Below, in pieces: positions 1-9,235 of a stretch of DNA of 64,000 nt. The stretch is from an uncultured Bryobacterales bacterium (GTDB lineage: Bacteria; Acidobacteriota; Terriglobia; Bryobacterales; UBA6623), in contig OX638379.1 in assembly GCA_951813605.1 (NCBI GenBank), positions 4,476,062 through 4,540,061 on the forward strand. The letters run 5' to 3'. Made by a program: the position numbers and the translations under genes. The notes beneath the pieces are model-generated. The model saw only the letters and a program-made list of their open reading frames with translations, had not been told where the DNA came from and ran no database searches. The stretch's first letter is position 1. The number at the start of each line of letters is the position of its first letter.

Positions 1-222
1 GCGTTTCTCGGACTAGGCGGGAACTTTATCGCCCTGTTCCAGAGGCGGGCGGGCGGAGGCGCGGACCACTTCTGCTTCTCGGTCGAGGACTACGAGCCGG
101 AAGCCGTGCAAGCGAAGCTCGCCGAGCATGGGATCGAATCGACGAGGCGAGAGGATCGAATCTATTTCAGGGACCTCAACGGGCTCACGGTCCAGGTCTC
201 AGGTGAATCTCACCAGCCGTGA
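1..222 (+). CDS. VOC-family (glyoxalase/bleomycin-resistance fold) protein, C-terminal part
   Basis: The window opens inside this gene. Frame 1 runs 73 codons to a TGA at 220-222. The fragment has the usual end of a VOC metalloenzyme or binding domain: a DHFCFSVEDY strand, a helix with VQAKLAEHGI, and a closing strand YFRDLNGLTVQVSG, where the family normally carries its last metal ligand region as 'FxDPxGxxxEL'. Here the position of the usual Glu is Gln (VQV). So either the metal site is altered or this is a non-catalytic binding member. Substrate cannot be told from the fragment. The family assignment is reasonably sure; the function is unknown. Confidence 0.7.
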   Translation, partial: AFLGLGGNFIALFQRRAGGGADHFCFSVEDYEPEAVQAKLAEHGIESTRREDRIYFRDLNGLTVQVSGESHQP

Positions 223-666
223 GGCTGGCTCCAAGGTCAAAGCGAGACAGGTGAGCGGCAACAGGCCCGAGCGCCTGCGCGATTCGTCGGCCGGCTTCGT
301 GTTGCAACTGCAGACAGAGGCCTTCTGGCAAAGTCTTTCGAACCTTCCATCCGGTCCCAGCGAATACTATATTCGTTTGCCAACGTCCGAGCGAGTCGGA
401 AAGACAAGCTCGTCGCATGCCCAATCCTCGCACCTTTCCTGAATTCTTCCGAGCCAATGCGGGGCCGCCGGAATGGCTCGCACCGAATCTCGCTATTGCC
501 ACGCGACGACTCCGCGGCATCAGTCATGAAGTCCGATAGCCTCGACCCCGTCCGAAACAGGAAATCGATCGACACCGGAATGGACCGCGAACGACCGAGC
601 AGGCCTCAGATCGAGTCGGGCTTTACGGAATCCGCGACTCAGCTTCGCGCCGAGCGAACGCTTCAC
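223..666. other. Intergenic, no recognisable gene
   Basis: There are only short overlapping open frames with no family resemblance. A 40-codon frame on the + strand starts with ATG at 417 (MPNPRTFPEFFRANAG...) and ends at 539, but it has no clear ribosome binding site and I do not recognise it. It may be the start of a decayed gene. Confidence 0.4.
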
Positions 667-1690
667 CTAGACCCGCCAGATTTCACCCCGAGGGTGCTCC
701 AGGATCAAATCGGTCTCCGGGCCGTCGGCAGTGCGGTAGAAGCTGGGAAGCGCACGCCCCGGGGCGGTGGCCAGAATGTTCTCTTTCGAGAATCCCTCCC
801 AGCTCTCCCCCCCCCCGCGACCGGGCGGCCAGGCAAAGCCTCGATGTCGGCAAGCGCCAGTAGCGCGCGGAGCAGTCCGGAATCTGAGAGGTAGACCCTT
901 GGTGACTCCACCAACCGCTAGCCAGCATTCGCGGCATGCGCCTTGAGCCGGAGGAGCAGCATGAGGTCCGCGAGCAAGTCCAAGTAGCGCCCGACCGTCC
1001 TGCCGTGTGCCGATAGCGCACCGGCTATCCGGGAGGCATTGAAAAACTGTCCCTGCCAACGGGCCAGGATGGTCCAGAATCGGCGGAGCGCCGCTGGTGG
1101 AATGCGCGGTCCCGGCTGCGGGACTTCGCCCCCAGGGTAGGTACGGATGATCTCCTCCCGCCACAAGAAGCTATCCGCGTCGGTCTGGGACAGCAAGCTC
1201 GCGGGGAAACCGGCGCGAACCCACAGCCGGTCTTGGTTGCTTAGGCCGCATTTCAAGATGTCCAAGGGACTCAGCTCCGGATAGGAGATCCGGCCCGCAA
1301 GGCCCTCGCTAGACTGGCCCAGGAAAGCAGCGGAAGCTGAGCCGGATGTTAAGAATCGGCCGTTCCCCGGACCCCGCCTTCGGCCATCATCGATAACGCC
1401 GCGAAGCGCCTGGAAGCGTTCGGGCGTCCGCTGAATCTCGTCGAGGACGACCAATTTGTCCTCGTGCACGGAGGAGCACCGCAAGAGTCAGTGAGCTTGC
1501 GGATGTCGATCGGGCTCTCGAGATCGAGATACGCGCCCGGCCTAGCGTCGGCGATGGCTCCGGCCAGCGCGGTCTTGCCGACTTGTCGAGGCCCAAGCAA
1601 CGCAAGCTCTGGGAAGATCCTGAGGCGATATTCGATTTCTCCCGCTACCCGGCAGGCAATCAGTCCCGCAACTATGACATTCCGTCCCGA
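667..1690 (-). pseudogene. Decayed AAA ATPase with DUF4143 domain
   Basis: Three minus-strand frames together spell one protein of the AAA_14/DUF4143 family, which are stand-alone ATPases often scattered on mobile DNA. The first frame (about 1690 to 1480) has FPELALLGPRQVGKTALAG, a Walker A loop with its usual lead-in. The second (1484 to 918) has the Walker B stretch KLVVLDEIQRTPE and then the DUF4143 part ending YLDLLADLMLLLRL. The third (914 to about 800) continues with RVYLSDSGLLRALL. The last stretch is in the frame that stops at 667. At least three frameshifts are needed, and no good start codon precedes the Walker A part. The gene is clearly dead. The 1690 boundary is approximate. Confidence 0.8.
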
Positions 1691-1867
1691 ACCGACGGGG
1701 TTTACAGGTCAATTGACGCCTCCGCATCGGGAGAGCTCGCACCATGCTGGGCGATGCAACTCTCGACGCTCCACTCGGTCAATGTGCGCTCCGCTGGGAT
1801 CCGGATCTTTCAGCTGCGTATCTGATGCCAAGCCTCCCGCGACAAGATGCCGGTCTTGGGCACCGCT

Positions 1868-2887
1868 TTAGTACTCCTTACGCATGTCCACAATATTGCG
1901 CAACTTCTCGCCCGCAGCGAAACGGGCGATATTGTCCTTGTAAACCTCGAGCCGCAGCTTGCCCCCGAGCAAGCCTTGCGTTGCCACGTGAGGCGTTATG
2001 ATCGCGTTCTCGAACTTCCACAGCGGATGCCCCTTGGGAAGCGGCTCCGGATCGGTGACATCGACGCCCGCTCCAGCGAGCTTCTGGCTGTCGAGCGCCT
2101 TCACTAGCGCCGGCATGTCGTAGACCTTCCCCCGAGACAGCGCGATGAAGTAGCTGCCGCGCTTCATGAGTTCGAACTGGGCAGGGCCCATCATTCCCTC
2201 GCTGTCCTTGGTATGGGGGGCGCAGACGAACACGGCGTCGGCCTCGCGAATCACCGAGTCCAAGCGATCCGGGTACACCATGCGGTCGAAACTCAACCGA
2301 GGCGGGAACTCCTCCGGATCCACGCCAATCACTGTCATGCCGAACGCTCTGGCCCTTCTAGCTACGTTAGCGCCGATGCCGCCCGTGCCAATCACAACGG
2401 CAGTCTTGCCCTCGAGTTCCTCGAGACCATAACTGCCTCCCCTCCAAGTCTCTCTTGTCCGGTCAGGGATGAAGTGATTGAGCTTGCGGGTCAGCGCTAG
2501 CAGCATCGCGAAGCCATGGTCCGCAATCGCCGCCGAGGAAAGCGTCTGGGCGTTCGTCATAACGACCTCGCTTTCCACAAGCTCCGGGTACAGGTATGGC
2601 TTGACTCCGGCGCTCGTAATCTGGACCCATTTGAGCTTCTTGGCGGCTCTGACGACCGCTTGAGTCGGATTGCCGATGATCGCGTCAGCGTCGGCCGCCT
2701 CGCGCAGAAGGACGGATTGTCCGCCATCGCGGTCCGTCACATGGGCGACGACAGTCACGTTGGACGGGCTGCTTCCACGCAGTTCTGAGACAAGTCCCGC
2801 CGACTGGCCTACAACGAGGACCTTGAGCTCCTGCGCTTGGAGCGGCATGGCGGCCAGGAATAGGAGCAGTGCAAGCAACGTTCTCAT
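1868..2887 (-). CDS. Exported D-2-hydroxyacid dehydrogenase (NAD-dependent)
   Basis: This is a 339-residue member of the D-isomer 2-hydroxyacid dehydrogenase family, which reduces 2-keto acids to D-2-hydroxy acids or the reverse with NAD(P). The nucleotide-binding motif GTGGIG is at about 167-172, followed by Asp190, which suits NAD. The catalytic triad can be placed at Arg252 (SRGK), Glu281 (DPEP) and His300 (TPH). The first 19 residues (MRTLLALLLFLAAMPLQAQ) are a textbook Sec signal peptide with a cleavable AQ end. That is odd for an enzyme needing a soluble cofactor. Either the protein works in the periplasm with a tightly held cofactor or the leader is not used. It stands alone, divergent from the esterase at 3076. 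Family is sure; substrate unknown. Confidence 0.88.
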   Translation of the reverse strand: MRTLLALLLFLAAMPLQAQELKVLVVGQSAGLVSELRGSSPSNVTVVAHVTDRDGGQSVLLREAADADAIIGNPTQAVVRAAKKLKWVQITSAGVKPYLYPELVESEVVMTNAQTLSSAAIADHGFAMLLALTRKLNHFIPDRTRETWRGGSYGLEELEGKTAVVIGTGGIGANVARRARAFGMTVIGVDPEEFPPRLSFDRMVYPDRLDSVIREADAVFVCAPHTKDSEGMMGPAQFELMKRGSYFIALSRGKVYDMPALVKALDSQKLAGAGVDVTDPEPLPKGHPLWKFENAIITPHVATQGLLGGKLRLEVYKDNIARFAAGEKLRNIVDMRKEY

Positions 2888-3075
2888 TTCAGTCCTCTTC
2901 GACCAGCTAACAAGCCAGCCAAGCTAGGATACTACGATCTGGCAGGCCGCCGCCCGGTTTTTCGAGCACTCATTGAATTCGATGGAACAGACTGCCGGGC
3001 TGTGCCATGCCGAGACTGCAAGGTATCGAGTAGGGTTCCGGCCGCTGTGCGATTCTTATGCGAGAGGTGGCACCC

Positions 3076-3984
3076 ATGCAAATCGGCATAGCGATTGCGA
3101 TTCTCGGATTGACGACCCAGGCCGCCGGGTCGCTCCGCGCGCAGAAGCGTGTCGATCGGAACGTCATTTACGGAATGTACTCGGGCCTGGCCTTGCTGAT
3201 GGACATCCACCGTCCCCAGGAGCCGAATGGCATCGGCTTGATCCACGTCTCCGGAAGCGGCTGGAGCGCGCCGCTGAGCCTGGACGCGCGTCCTCTCAAG
3301 CAAGCCGGCCATGTGAGGATCGAGGCACTGCCGCTCGTTCGTCAAGGCTACACCGTGTTCACGGTCAACCACCGCGCCACGCCCCGGTTCCGTTTTCCGT
3401 CCCCTGTCGACGATGTGCAGCGCGCCGTGCGCTTCATTCGCTTCCACGCGGAACGCTACGGCATCGATCCCGGCAGGATCGGTGCGATCGGAGGTTCGTC
3501 CGGCGGGCACTTAGTAAGCATGCTGGGAGTCCTTGGCGGAGAGGGTGATCCAGATGCCGAGAGCGAGATCGACCGGCTTAGCGCGAAGGTGCAGTGCGTC
3601 GTTGCCCGAGCGACACCTTCGGATTTCGCGACGGCACTGGCTGGCAGCGGGGCGTCATCATTGCTGCTCGGGGCTCGTCTCCGCCCGGGAGCGGACCCCG
3701 GTTCCCCCGAAATGCGCATAGCGCGCGAGGCGTCGCCCGTCACGCACGTGACGCCTGACGATCCGCCGGTCTTGCTCGTGCATGGCGACAAGGACGACAT
3801 CGTGCCCTTTGAGCTTTCAGAAAAGTTCGCGGAGGCTCTCTCGCGGGCGGGCATCCCTGCGAAACTTATCCGAGTCCGAGGTGCGCGCCACGGACCTAGC
3901 TTTCCGGGCGCGAGCAATCCGCCTGATATCGGCGCGTGGGCCGGAGAGTGGTTCGCAACCCACCTGCTGCATCGAGAGCCTTGA
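3076..3984 (+). CDS. Secreted alpha/beta-hydrolase, BD-FAE-like esterase
   Basis: About 302 residues with an N-terminal signal peptide (MQIGIAIAILGLTTQAAGSLRAQ). I chose ATG 3076 rather than the in-frame ATG at 3058 because it places the hydrophobic stretch at the very start. The nucleophile elbow GGSSGGH gives Ser at about residue 142. An Asp in VHGDKDDIVP and a His in GARHG complete the triad. The oxyanion region is IHVSGSGW instead of the classical HGGG, as in BD-FAE and related acetyl-xylan/feruloyl esterases. It probably removes ester groups from carbohydrates in the periplasm or outside, but the substrate is not shown. It lies 92 bp before the DUF1552 gene on the same strand. Confidence 0.85.
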   Translation: MQIGIAIAILGLTTQAAGSLRAQKRVDRNVIYGMYSGLALLMDIHRPQEPNGIGLIHVSGSGWSAPLSLDARPLKQAGHVRIEALPLVRQGYTVFTVNHRATPRFRFPSPVDDVQRAVRFIRFHAERYGIDPGRIGAIGGSSGGHLVSMLGVLGGEGDPDAESEIDRLSAKVQCVVARATPSDFATALAGSGASSLLLGARLRPGADPGSPEMRIAREASPVTHVTPDDPPVLLVHGDKDDIVPFELSEKFAEALSRAGIPAKLIRVRGARHGPSFPGASNPPDIGAWAGEWFATHLLHREP

Positions 3985-4076
3985 GCCAGCCCGCCGAGTC
4001 TTCTTGACTGCGGCCTGCGCCCCGAAGTGCTTTCCATGTGTGGCAATCAACCAACAGCCGCGCTAATATCGCAGTG

Positions 4077-5342
4077 ATGGATCGGCCTGACCGGCGCAGA
4101 TTCCTCAGGGGAGTGGGCGTGAGCCTGGCTCTCCCGATGCTGGAATCGTGGGCTCCGCGGTCCGCCAGCGCGGCGGGCGCAGAGCGCGCTCCCCTAGAGC
4201 GGCTGGTGTGCATTGGCACTTACCTAGGCTTTCACCAGCCTGATTTTTTCCCAGCCCAAACCGGTCCCGAATACGTTTGCTCGCCGGTCCTGAAGCCGAT
4301 CGAGTCGTACCGCGAAGAGCTCACGGTTTATTCAGGCCTGGACCATCGGGGACGCAACGGGCATCTCGGCTGGAAGGCGTGGATGAGCGGATCGGCCTCC
4401 GGCAGCGTCTCGATGGACCAATTGGTTGCGGCCAAGGTCGGCGAGCACACGCGCTTCGACTCGCTTCAGGTCACATGCGGCAATCCGCCCGATCCGGCGC
4501 GCCTGAGCTTCACGAAAGAGGGCGTGGGGCTGCCCATGATTGGCCGCCCTAGCGTCCTGTACCGCACCTTGTTCCGCTCGGCTGGCGACAGCGCCCGCAT
4601 CGATTACCTGCTTGCCACCAACCGCAGCGTTCTCGACGGGGTGACCGAGGAGGCCAAGGCGCTTGAGCGCAGCTTGTCGGCCAGCGACCGCGCGAAGCTC
4701 GGCGAGTACTTCGCCTCGGTGCGCGATGTCGAGAAGAGCTTGGAAAAGCAAAGGATCTGGCTGGATCGCCCTGCGCCCAAGGTCGAGTATCCGCTACCCG
4801 AGTTTGACCCGGTCGCCCCCGATCTCGCCCTTGAGTGCGAGTCGATCATGTATGACTTGATGGCGCTCGCTCTTACAACAGATTCAACACGCGTGCTTAC
4901 ATTCCTCGTTCCGGGTTGGAGCCAAGTCTTCACTATCGGCGGCCGGAAGCTGAGCGCGGGCTACCACGGCCTCTCTCACCATGGGAATGACCCCGTTCGA
5001 ATCGCAGACTACAACCTGGTCGGCATCGAGCATGTCAAGAGGTTCGGCCTGTTCCTAGACAAGCTGCGGGCTGCCAAAGACAGCGGTGGACGACCGCTTC
5101 TCGATTCAACGGCAGTCGTGTTCGGCAGCGGAATGGGCAACGCGAATACCCACGACAACAGCAACCTTCCTACCGTCCTAGTCGGAGGCGGGTTCCGCCA
5201 CGGCTGGCACCGGCGAATCGAACGGAACGGTCCCAGCCCGCGACTCCTCGGCGACCTGTACTTGACGCTGATGCAACGTTTCGGCATCGACATCGACGAG
5301 TTCGCCGGTGCCAAGCACAACCTCAACGAGGACTTGGTGTGA
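4077..5342 (+). CDS. DUF1552 domain protein, Tat-exported
   Basis: 421 residues starting at ATG 4077; the frame is open further up, but the twin-arginine signal DRRRFLRGVGVSLALPMLES begins here. The body matches DUF1552: the early IGTYLGFHQPDFFP stretch, YSGLDHRGRNGHLG, the middle LSHHGNDP, and the late STAVVFGSGMGNANTHDNSNLP, typical of these DUF1501-like proteins of the alkaline-phosphatase-like clan. No biochemical role is established. In Planctomycetes, Verrucomicrobia and Acidobacteria these genes sit beside DUF1592 cytochrome-type proteins, and the same holds here: the next gene begins 10 bp after this stop, so the two are almost certainly one transcript. A possible partner role in periplasmic redox or polymer breakdown is inference. 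Confidence 0.88.
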   Translation: MDRPDRRRFLRGVGVSLALPMLESWAPRSASAAGAERAPLERLVCIGTYLGFHQPDFFPAQTGPEYVCSPVLKPIESYREELTVYSGLDHRGRNGHLGWKAWMSGSASGSVSMDQLVAAKVGEHTRFDSLQVTCGNPPDPARLSFTKEGVGLPMIGRPSVLYRTLFRSAGDSARIDYLLATNRSVLDGVTEEAKALERSLSASDRAKLGEYFASVRDVEKSLEKQRIWLDRPAPKVEYPLPEFDPVAPDLALECESIMYDLMALALTTDSTRVLTFLVPGWSQVFTIGGRKLSAGYHGLSHHGNDPVRIADYNLVGIEHVKRFGLFLDKLRAAKDSGGRPLLDSTAVVFGSGMGNANTHDNSNLPTVLVGGGFRHGWHRRIERNGPSPRLLGDLYLTLMQRFGIDIDEFAGAKHNLNEDLV

Positions 5343-5352
5343 GGAGCCGCGC

Positions 5353-8007
5353 ATGGCTCGTATCGCAATTCTGATCGTTGCGGCGGCGCTCTTGCCACCG
5401 GTGGCCGCAGCGGGAGACGAGATGCCCGCCGTCGCTCGCAAGTTCCTCGCGGCTAACTGCCTCGCTTGCCACACTGGAGATCACGCCCAGGCGAACATCC
5501 GGCTTGACCGCGGCGAGATCGATTGGGCGACGCAGGAGTCGATCACAAAGTGGAATCGCGTCTATGACGCGCTCGAGCGCGAGGCCATGCCGCCGCAAGA
5601 CGCGCCCCGGCCGTCCTCTGCGGATCGCGAGGACATGGTCGATTGGCTCTACCGCGAGCTAATGCGTAATTCCGATGTTGGCGGCACCGTGCCGCGCCGC
5701 TTGAACCGCCAGGAATACGAGAACACCGTGCGGTCCTTGTTCGGCATGCCCGGATTCGAGCTGCCTGACGCCTTTCCTGCGGACGATTCAAAGCACGGCT
5801 TTGACAACGTCGGCGAAGGCCTCGTTCTATCGCCGCCGCTGATGGCGCAATACGTGGCGCTGGCCACGGAGCTCGCCGACGAAATACTTCCCCCCGACAC
5901 GGGGCCCGCGCTGGTGCAGAGCAAAGTTTACCAGCTTGGCACCGGAGGCCTTGCCGTGGAGGGCGGCGGACCGGTCGAGGGCGGCAGTTTCCGGCTTGTC
6001 TCCTCGCGGAACATGGCCAGCGCAGCCGCATGGCCGGCGCGATTCGAGGCGCCACAGAGCGGTGTTTACCGAATCACCATCGACGCCGCGCCGTTCCAGA
6101 CCGACAGGATGTTCTACGACCGTCGCGCGTCCGCGTTTCGACTCTCGATTTACGCAAGGCCCAAGACAGACCAGGTCTACGCGCCGTTCGGTGAGATCCG
6201 CAAGCTCGCAGAATTCGAAGTCGATCCCGATCGCATCGCTCCGCAAGCGCTGACAGCGGAGATCGAACTGGTTCAGGGGGAGATCTTCGGCATCCGGTGG
6301 GAGGACGGTCCGGCCCACTCTGACCCACCAAGCCGGGAATACTCCCGCGCGTTCCTCGCGGATCGCTTGACTAGGGACCGGCTCTATTACGCCGCCATGC
6401 TCAAGTTCCAAGGCGGCCAGCGCGGGACCACGCAATCGCAAGTCTACGAAGCCACGCGGTCGCTGATGGAGAGTGGCGAGCTCGACCTGAACGATCCGCG
6501 CCTCGACAAACTGCCCGAGGTTTGGGGAGGAGGCCTGTCGAATGGCCCGCACAACTGGATCAAGGCATTCGTTCACGAGGAACTCTTGCGGTTCGGGCCG
6601 GCGGTTGACATTACCGACTTGGAGATCAAGGGGCCGTTGCGGCTGATCGAGGACGATGCGTTGCGCGAGCGGAAGGCCCGCACTCGGCAATTCCTCGGGA
6701 ACCGTCCGCCGGGCTCGACGGATCGCGACCACGCCGAGGCAGTGCTACGTCGGTTTCTGGGCCGCGCCTTCCGCAGGCCGGCCAGCGAAGCACAGTTGCG
6801 TGATTACACGGACTTGGTGCTCTGGCACTTGGAAGAGAATTCGGATGCGCGCCCAGAAGACGGCTTGCACCTCGCGGTGCGTCGCGCGCTCGTTTCGCCC
6901 AATTTCCTGTATCGCGGGTTGCGGCCAGGTCCGCTCGACGCGTACGATCTCGCAAGTCGACTTAGCTATTTCCTGACGTCCTCGCCACCTGACGGTGAAC
7001 TAGCGGCTCGGGCAAGTGCAGGTTCCCTGACCGATGCGAACGTTCTGGCCGAAGAAACTGAACGACTGATGGGCGATGAACGCAGCGGAAGTTTCGTGAG
7101 CAGCTTCACCGGTCAATGGCTCTCGACACGCTGGCTTCGAGGCATCATGCCCGATCCGCGCTTGCTTCAATTCGGCGACCCGGACAGGGTAGCGATGATC
7201 GACGAGACCGAATTGTTCTTCGCCGAAATCATGCGCGAAAACCTACCTCTTCAGCTATTCATCGATCCTGGATTCAGTTATCGCAATGCCCGTCTGAACA
7301 AGATCTACGGAGGAGACCTTCAAGGGAACCACATGCGCCGAGTCGCCTTCGAGCGTGGCGGGCGTTTCGGCGGCGTGCTTGGTCTCGCCTCGGTAATGAT
7401 GGCCACGGCCAACGGCGTCGACACCCATCCAGTGCTGCGCGGAGTTTGGGTGCTCGAGAACGTCTTCGGCGATCCGGCGCCGGAGCCCCCGCCTGATGTA
7501 CCTGCCATCGCGCCGGATACCAGCGGTACCACCTCGATTCGCGACCAGCTCGCGGCCCATAGGGCGGATCAGACCTGTGCGCGCTGCCACAACAGGATCG
7601 ATCCCTTGGGCATGGTGCTCGAGAATTACGATCCGGTAGGCCGCTGGCGCGACCACTATCCCGTGTACACCAAGCCGCCCGACGGCGCGGAAGCTCTCAA
7701 GCAGGAGTATTATTCGACCGTCGGCAAGGGCGCAGTAGCGGGCCCGGCGGTGGATTCGGTCGGCATACTGGCGGACGGCACGCGCCTTCAAGACGCCGCT
7801 GCCCTGAAGCGCTATGTGCTCGAGCATATCGACATGTTCTCGCAGTGCCTGACTGAAAAGCTACTAGTCTATGCAACGGGCCGTCCACTGAGCTTTGGCG
7901 ACCGCCGGGTTGCCGACCGGATCGTCGCGTCTGTAGCCCGGAAGGGCAACGGGTTTCGGGACTTAATCATCGCCATAGTGCAATCGGAATCGTTCGCTAC
8001 GAGGTAA
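5353..8007 (+). CDS. DUF1592-type cytochrome c protein (DUF1587/DUF1592/DUF1588/DUF1585)
   Basis: 884 residues from ATG 5353, which gives a clean signal peptide (MARIAILIVAAALLPPVAAAG); the upstream open frame overlaps DUF1552 and is ignored. A planctomycete-type haem site CLACH sits at 36-40, just after the signal. DUF1587 follows (RRLNRQEYENTVRSLFG), then a carbohydrate-binding-like stretch around 190-330, then DUF1592 (FLGRAFRRPASEAQLRDY ... SRLSYFLTSSPPDGEL). DUF1588 carries a second CxxCH (CARCH) and the signature DPLGMVLENYDPVGRWR, and DUF1585 ends the protein. So two haems c are likely. The protein is expected in the periplasm or on the outer surface. It is co-transcribed with DUF1552. 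The electron partner and substrate are not known. Confidence 0.9.
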   Translation: MARIAILIVAAALLPPVAAAGDEMPAVARKFLAANCLACHTGDHAQANIRLDRGEIDWATQESITKWNRVYDALEREAMPPQDAPRPSSADREDMVDWLYRELMRNSDVGGTVPRRLNRQEYENTVRSLFGMPGFELPDAFPADDSKHGFDNVGEGLVLSPPLMAQYVALATELADEILPPDTGPALVQSKVYQLGTGGLAVEGGGPVEGGSFRLVSSRNMASAAAWPARFEAPQSGVYRITIDAAPFQTDRMFYDRRASAFRLSIYARPKTDQVYAPFGEIRKLAEFEVDPDRIAPQALTAEIELVQGEIFGIRWEDGPAHSDPPSREYSRAFLADRLTRDRLYYAAMLKFQGGQRGTTQSQVYEATRSLMESGELDLNDPRLDKLPEVWGGGLSNGPHNWIKAFVHEELLRFGPAVDITDLEIKGPLRLIEDDALRERKARTRQFLGNRPPGSTDRDHAEAVLRRFLGRAFRRPASEAQLRDYTDLVLWHLEENSDARPEDGLHLAVRRALVSPNFLYRGLRPGPLDAYDLASRLSYFLTSSPPDGELAARASAGSLTDANVLAEETERLMGDERSGSFVSSFTGQWLSTRWLRGIMPDPRLLQFGDPDRVAMIDETELFFAEIMRENLPLQLFIDPGFSYRNARLNKIYGGDLQGNHMRRVAFERGGRFGGVLGLASVMMATANGVDTHPVLRGVWVLENVFGDPAPEPPPDVPAIAPDTSGTTSIRDQLAAHRADQTCARCHNRIDPLGMVLENYDPVGRWRDHYPVYTKPPDGAEALKQEYYSTVGKGAVAGPAVDSVGILADGTRLQDAAALKRYVLEHIDMFSQCLTEKLLVYATGRPLSFGDRRVADRIVASVARKGNGFRDLIIAIVQSESFATR

Positions 8008-8334
8008 TCTGGCCTGGCGTTATTGGAATCGACGCTAGCTTTGACAAGCACCCGGACCTCCCTACGAGCGGACTTCGAAGTGGGGGTCCTATGGTGGCGA
8101 CAGTCGTCGCCTGACCGCGAGGCACTCCGATATACATTCGCGCGTCGTAGCACGCCCTAGTCCCTTCGCTAGAGGCTTCGCCCGTCCTAGCCCGCCATTC
8201 GCCACCGACTACGTTGAAATGATTGGAGTTACTACCTTTTCGTGGACAGGTGAGATTGCAGAGGGACGGCAGTGGCAGGGTGCTCGATAAAGCAGGGCGC
8301 AAGGAGGCCCCAGACGACAAGCAAGCGAGACTAT
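8008..8334. other. Intergenic, no gene seen
   Basis: This is spacer between the DUF1592 stop and the IS3 remnant. The only structure noticed is a small hairpin, GGCGAC-AGTC-GTCGCC at 8096-8111, without a T run, about 90 bp after the stop. Confidence 0.4.
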
Positions 8335-8790
8335 GGGGCACCCTATCCCAGGGAGTTCCGGGAGCAAGTGGTGAAGGAGGCGCCGTGTCGGCGACTGCCG
8401 CCCGCGCGAGATCGCCGAGCCAGCGGGCGCGCGACAACGAGAGACTGAGTCGGCAAATCGCCCGGATCCACGCCGCTTCGCGAATGACTTACGGGCCGCC
8501 GCGGGTGCATGCGGAATTGCAGGCGCAGGGAGGACAGGTGTCGCTGCCGCTCTGCACGACCCAGGCGGACCGCGAGGCGCCGGTGGCGCCGGACCGCTTC
8601 CGGCGGCGCTTCGAGGCCTCCAGGCCGAACCGCCTGTGGGTGGCCGGCATCACGTATGTGCCGACGCAGGAAGGCTTTCTCTACCTGGCCACGGTGCTGG
8701 ACGTGTTCCGCCGCAAGGTGGTGGGCTGGGTGATGGGCGCGCGGCAGACGGCCGCTCTGGTGCGCTCCGCGCTGGCCTCGGCCCACGCAA
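8335..8790 (+). mobile_element. IS3-family element remnant (fused, deleted orfA/orfB)
   Basis: The first part, read in two frames, gives the start of an IS3 orfA (YPREFREQVVKEA, then PREIAEPAGA). It runs straight into orfB pieces: RIHAASRMTYGPPRVHAEL, then after a deletion RPNRLWVAGITYVPTQEG, then FLYLATVLDVFRRKVVGWVMG. In an intact element the first DDE aspartate lies in 'W(V)ADITYV'; here it is Gly (VAGITYV). The later Asp (HSDRGSQY region) and Glu are missing. The element is therefore dead. Transposase similarity stops at about 8790, and 75 bp later a fragment of an unrelated UnbV gene begins. No terminal repeats or target duplication were found. Confidence 0.75.
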
Positions 8791-8865
8791 GGATCATCCC
8801 GTGCAACCGGAATCGATCCCCGCAAGCCCAGTTTCTAGCCCGACAGAATTTCCGGCATTCACAGC

Positions 8866-9051
8866 CTTTCCCTAGGGGCGCGAGTTACAGTTCGTGCCGA
8901 AGACCTGGGGCAGATGCGTGAAGTCCAGAGTGGAAGGAGCTATCTTTCTCTGGGCGAACTCACACTCCATTTCGGAATGGGCACGCACGAACGAGCCGAA
9001 TCGGTGGAAGTAATCTGGCTCGGGGGCAAAGGACGACCCTTAGCAATGTGA
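8866..9051 (+). pseudogene. Orphan ASPIC/UnbV domain tail of a CRTAC1-like gene
   Basis: A + strand frame ending in TGA at 9049-9051 reads LGARVTVRAEDLGQMREV, then QSGRSYLSLGELTLHFGMG, then ESVEVIWLGG. It lines up without gaps with the C-terminal ASPIC/UnbV domains of the two intact proteins at 58.5 and 60.6 kb (for example LREVRSSASYLSANDSRLHFGLG). Only the last 60 or so residues survive. The FG-GAP repeats that should precede it are gone and an IS3 remnant sits in their place. This suggests that insertion and later deletion removed most of the gene. Confidence 0.72.
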
Positions 9052-9235
9052 ATGTCGATCAGGAAATCACCATCCACCAGCCCGAGGGTAGACGAGAAGT
9101 CAGTCGCGGACCAAACTCGCTCTGATCGCACCAGGCTCCTTCATGCCAGAGAGACTCTAAAGGAGTTCCTCCCGCGAGAAGAGCGGCCGCGGTGCCGTTG
9201 GACCCCCTGTCGTCACCGTCATGACACCATGCCCG

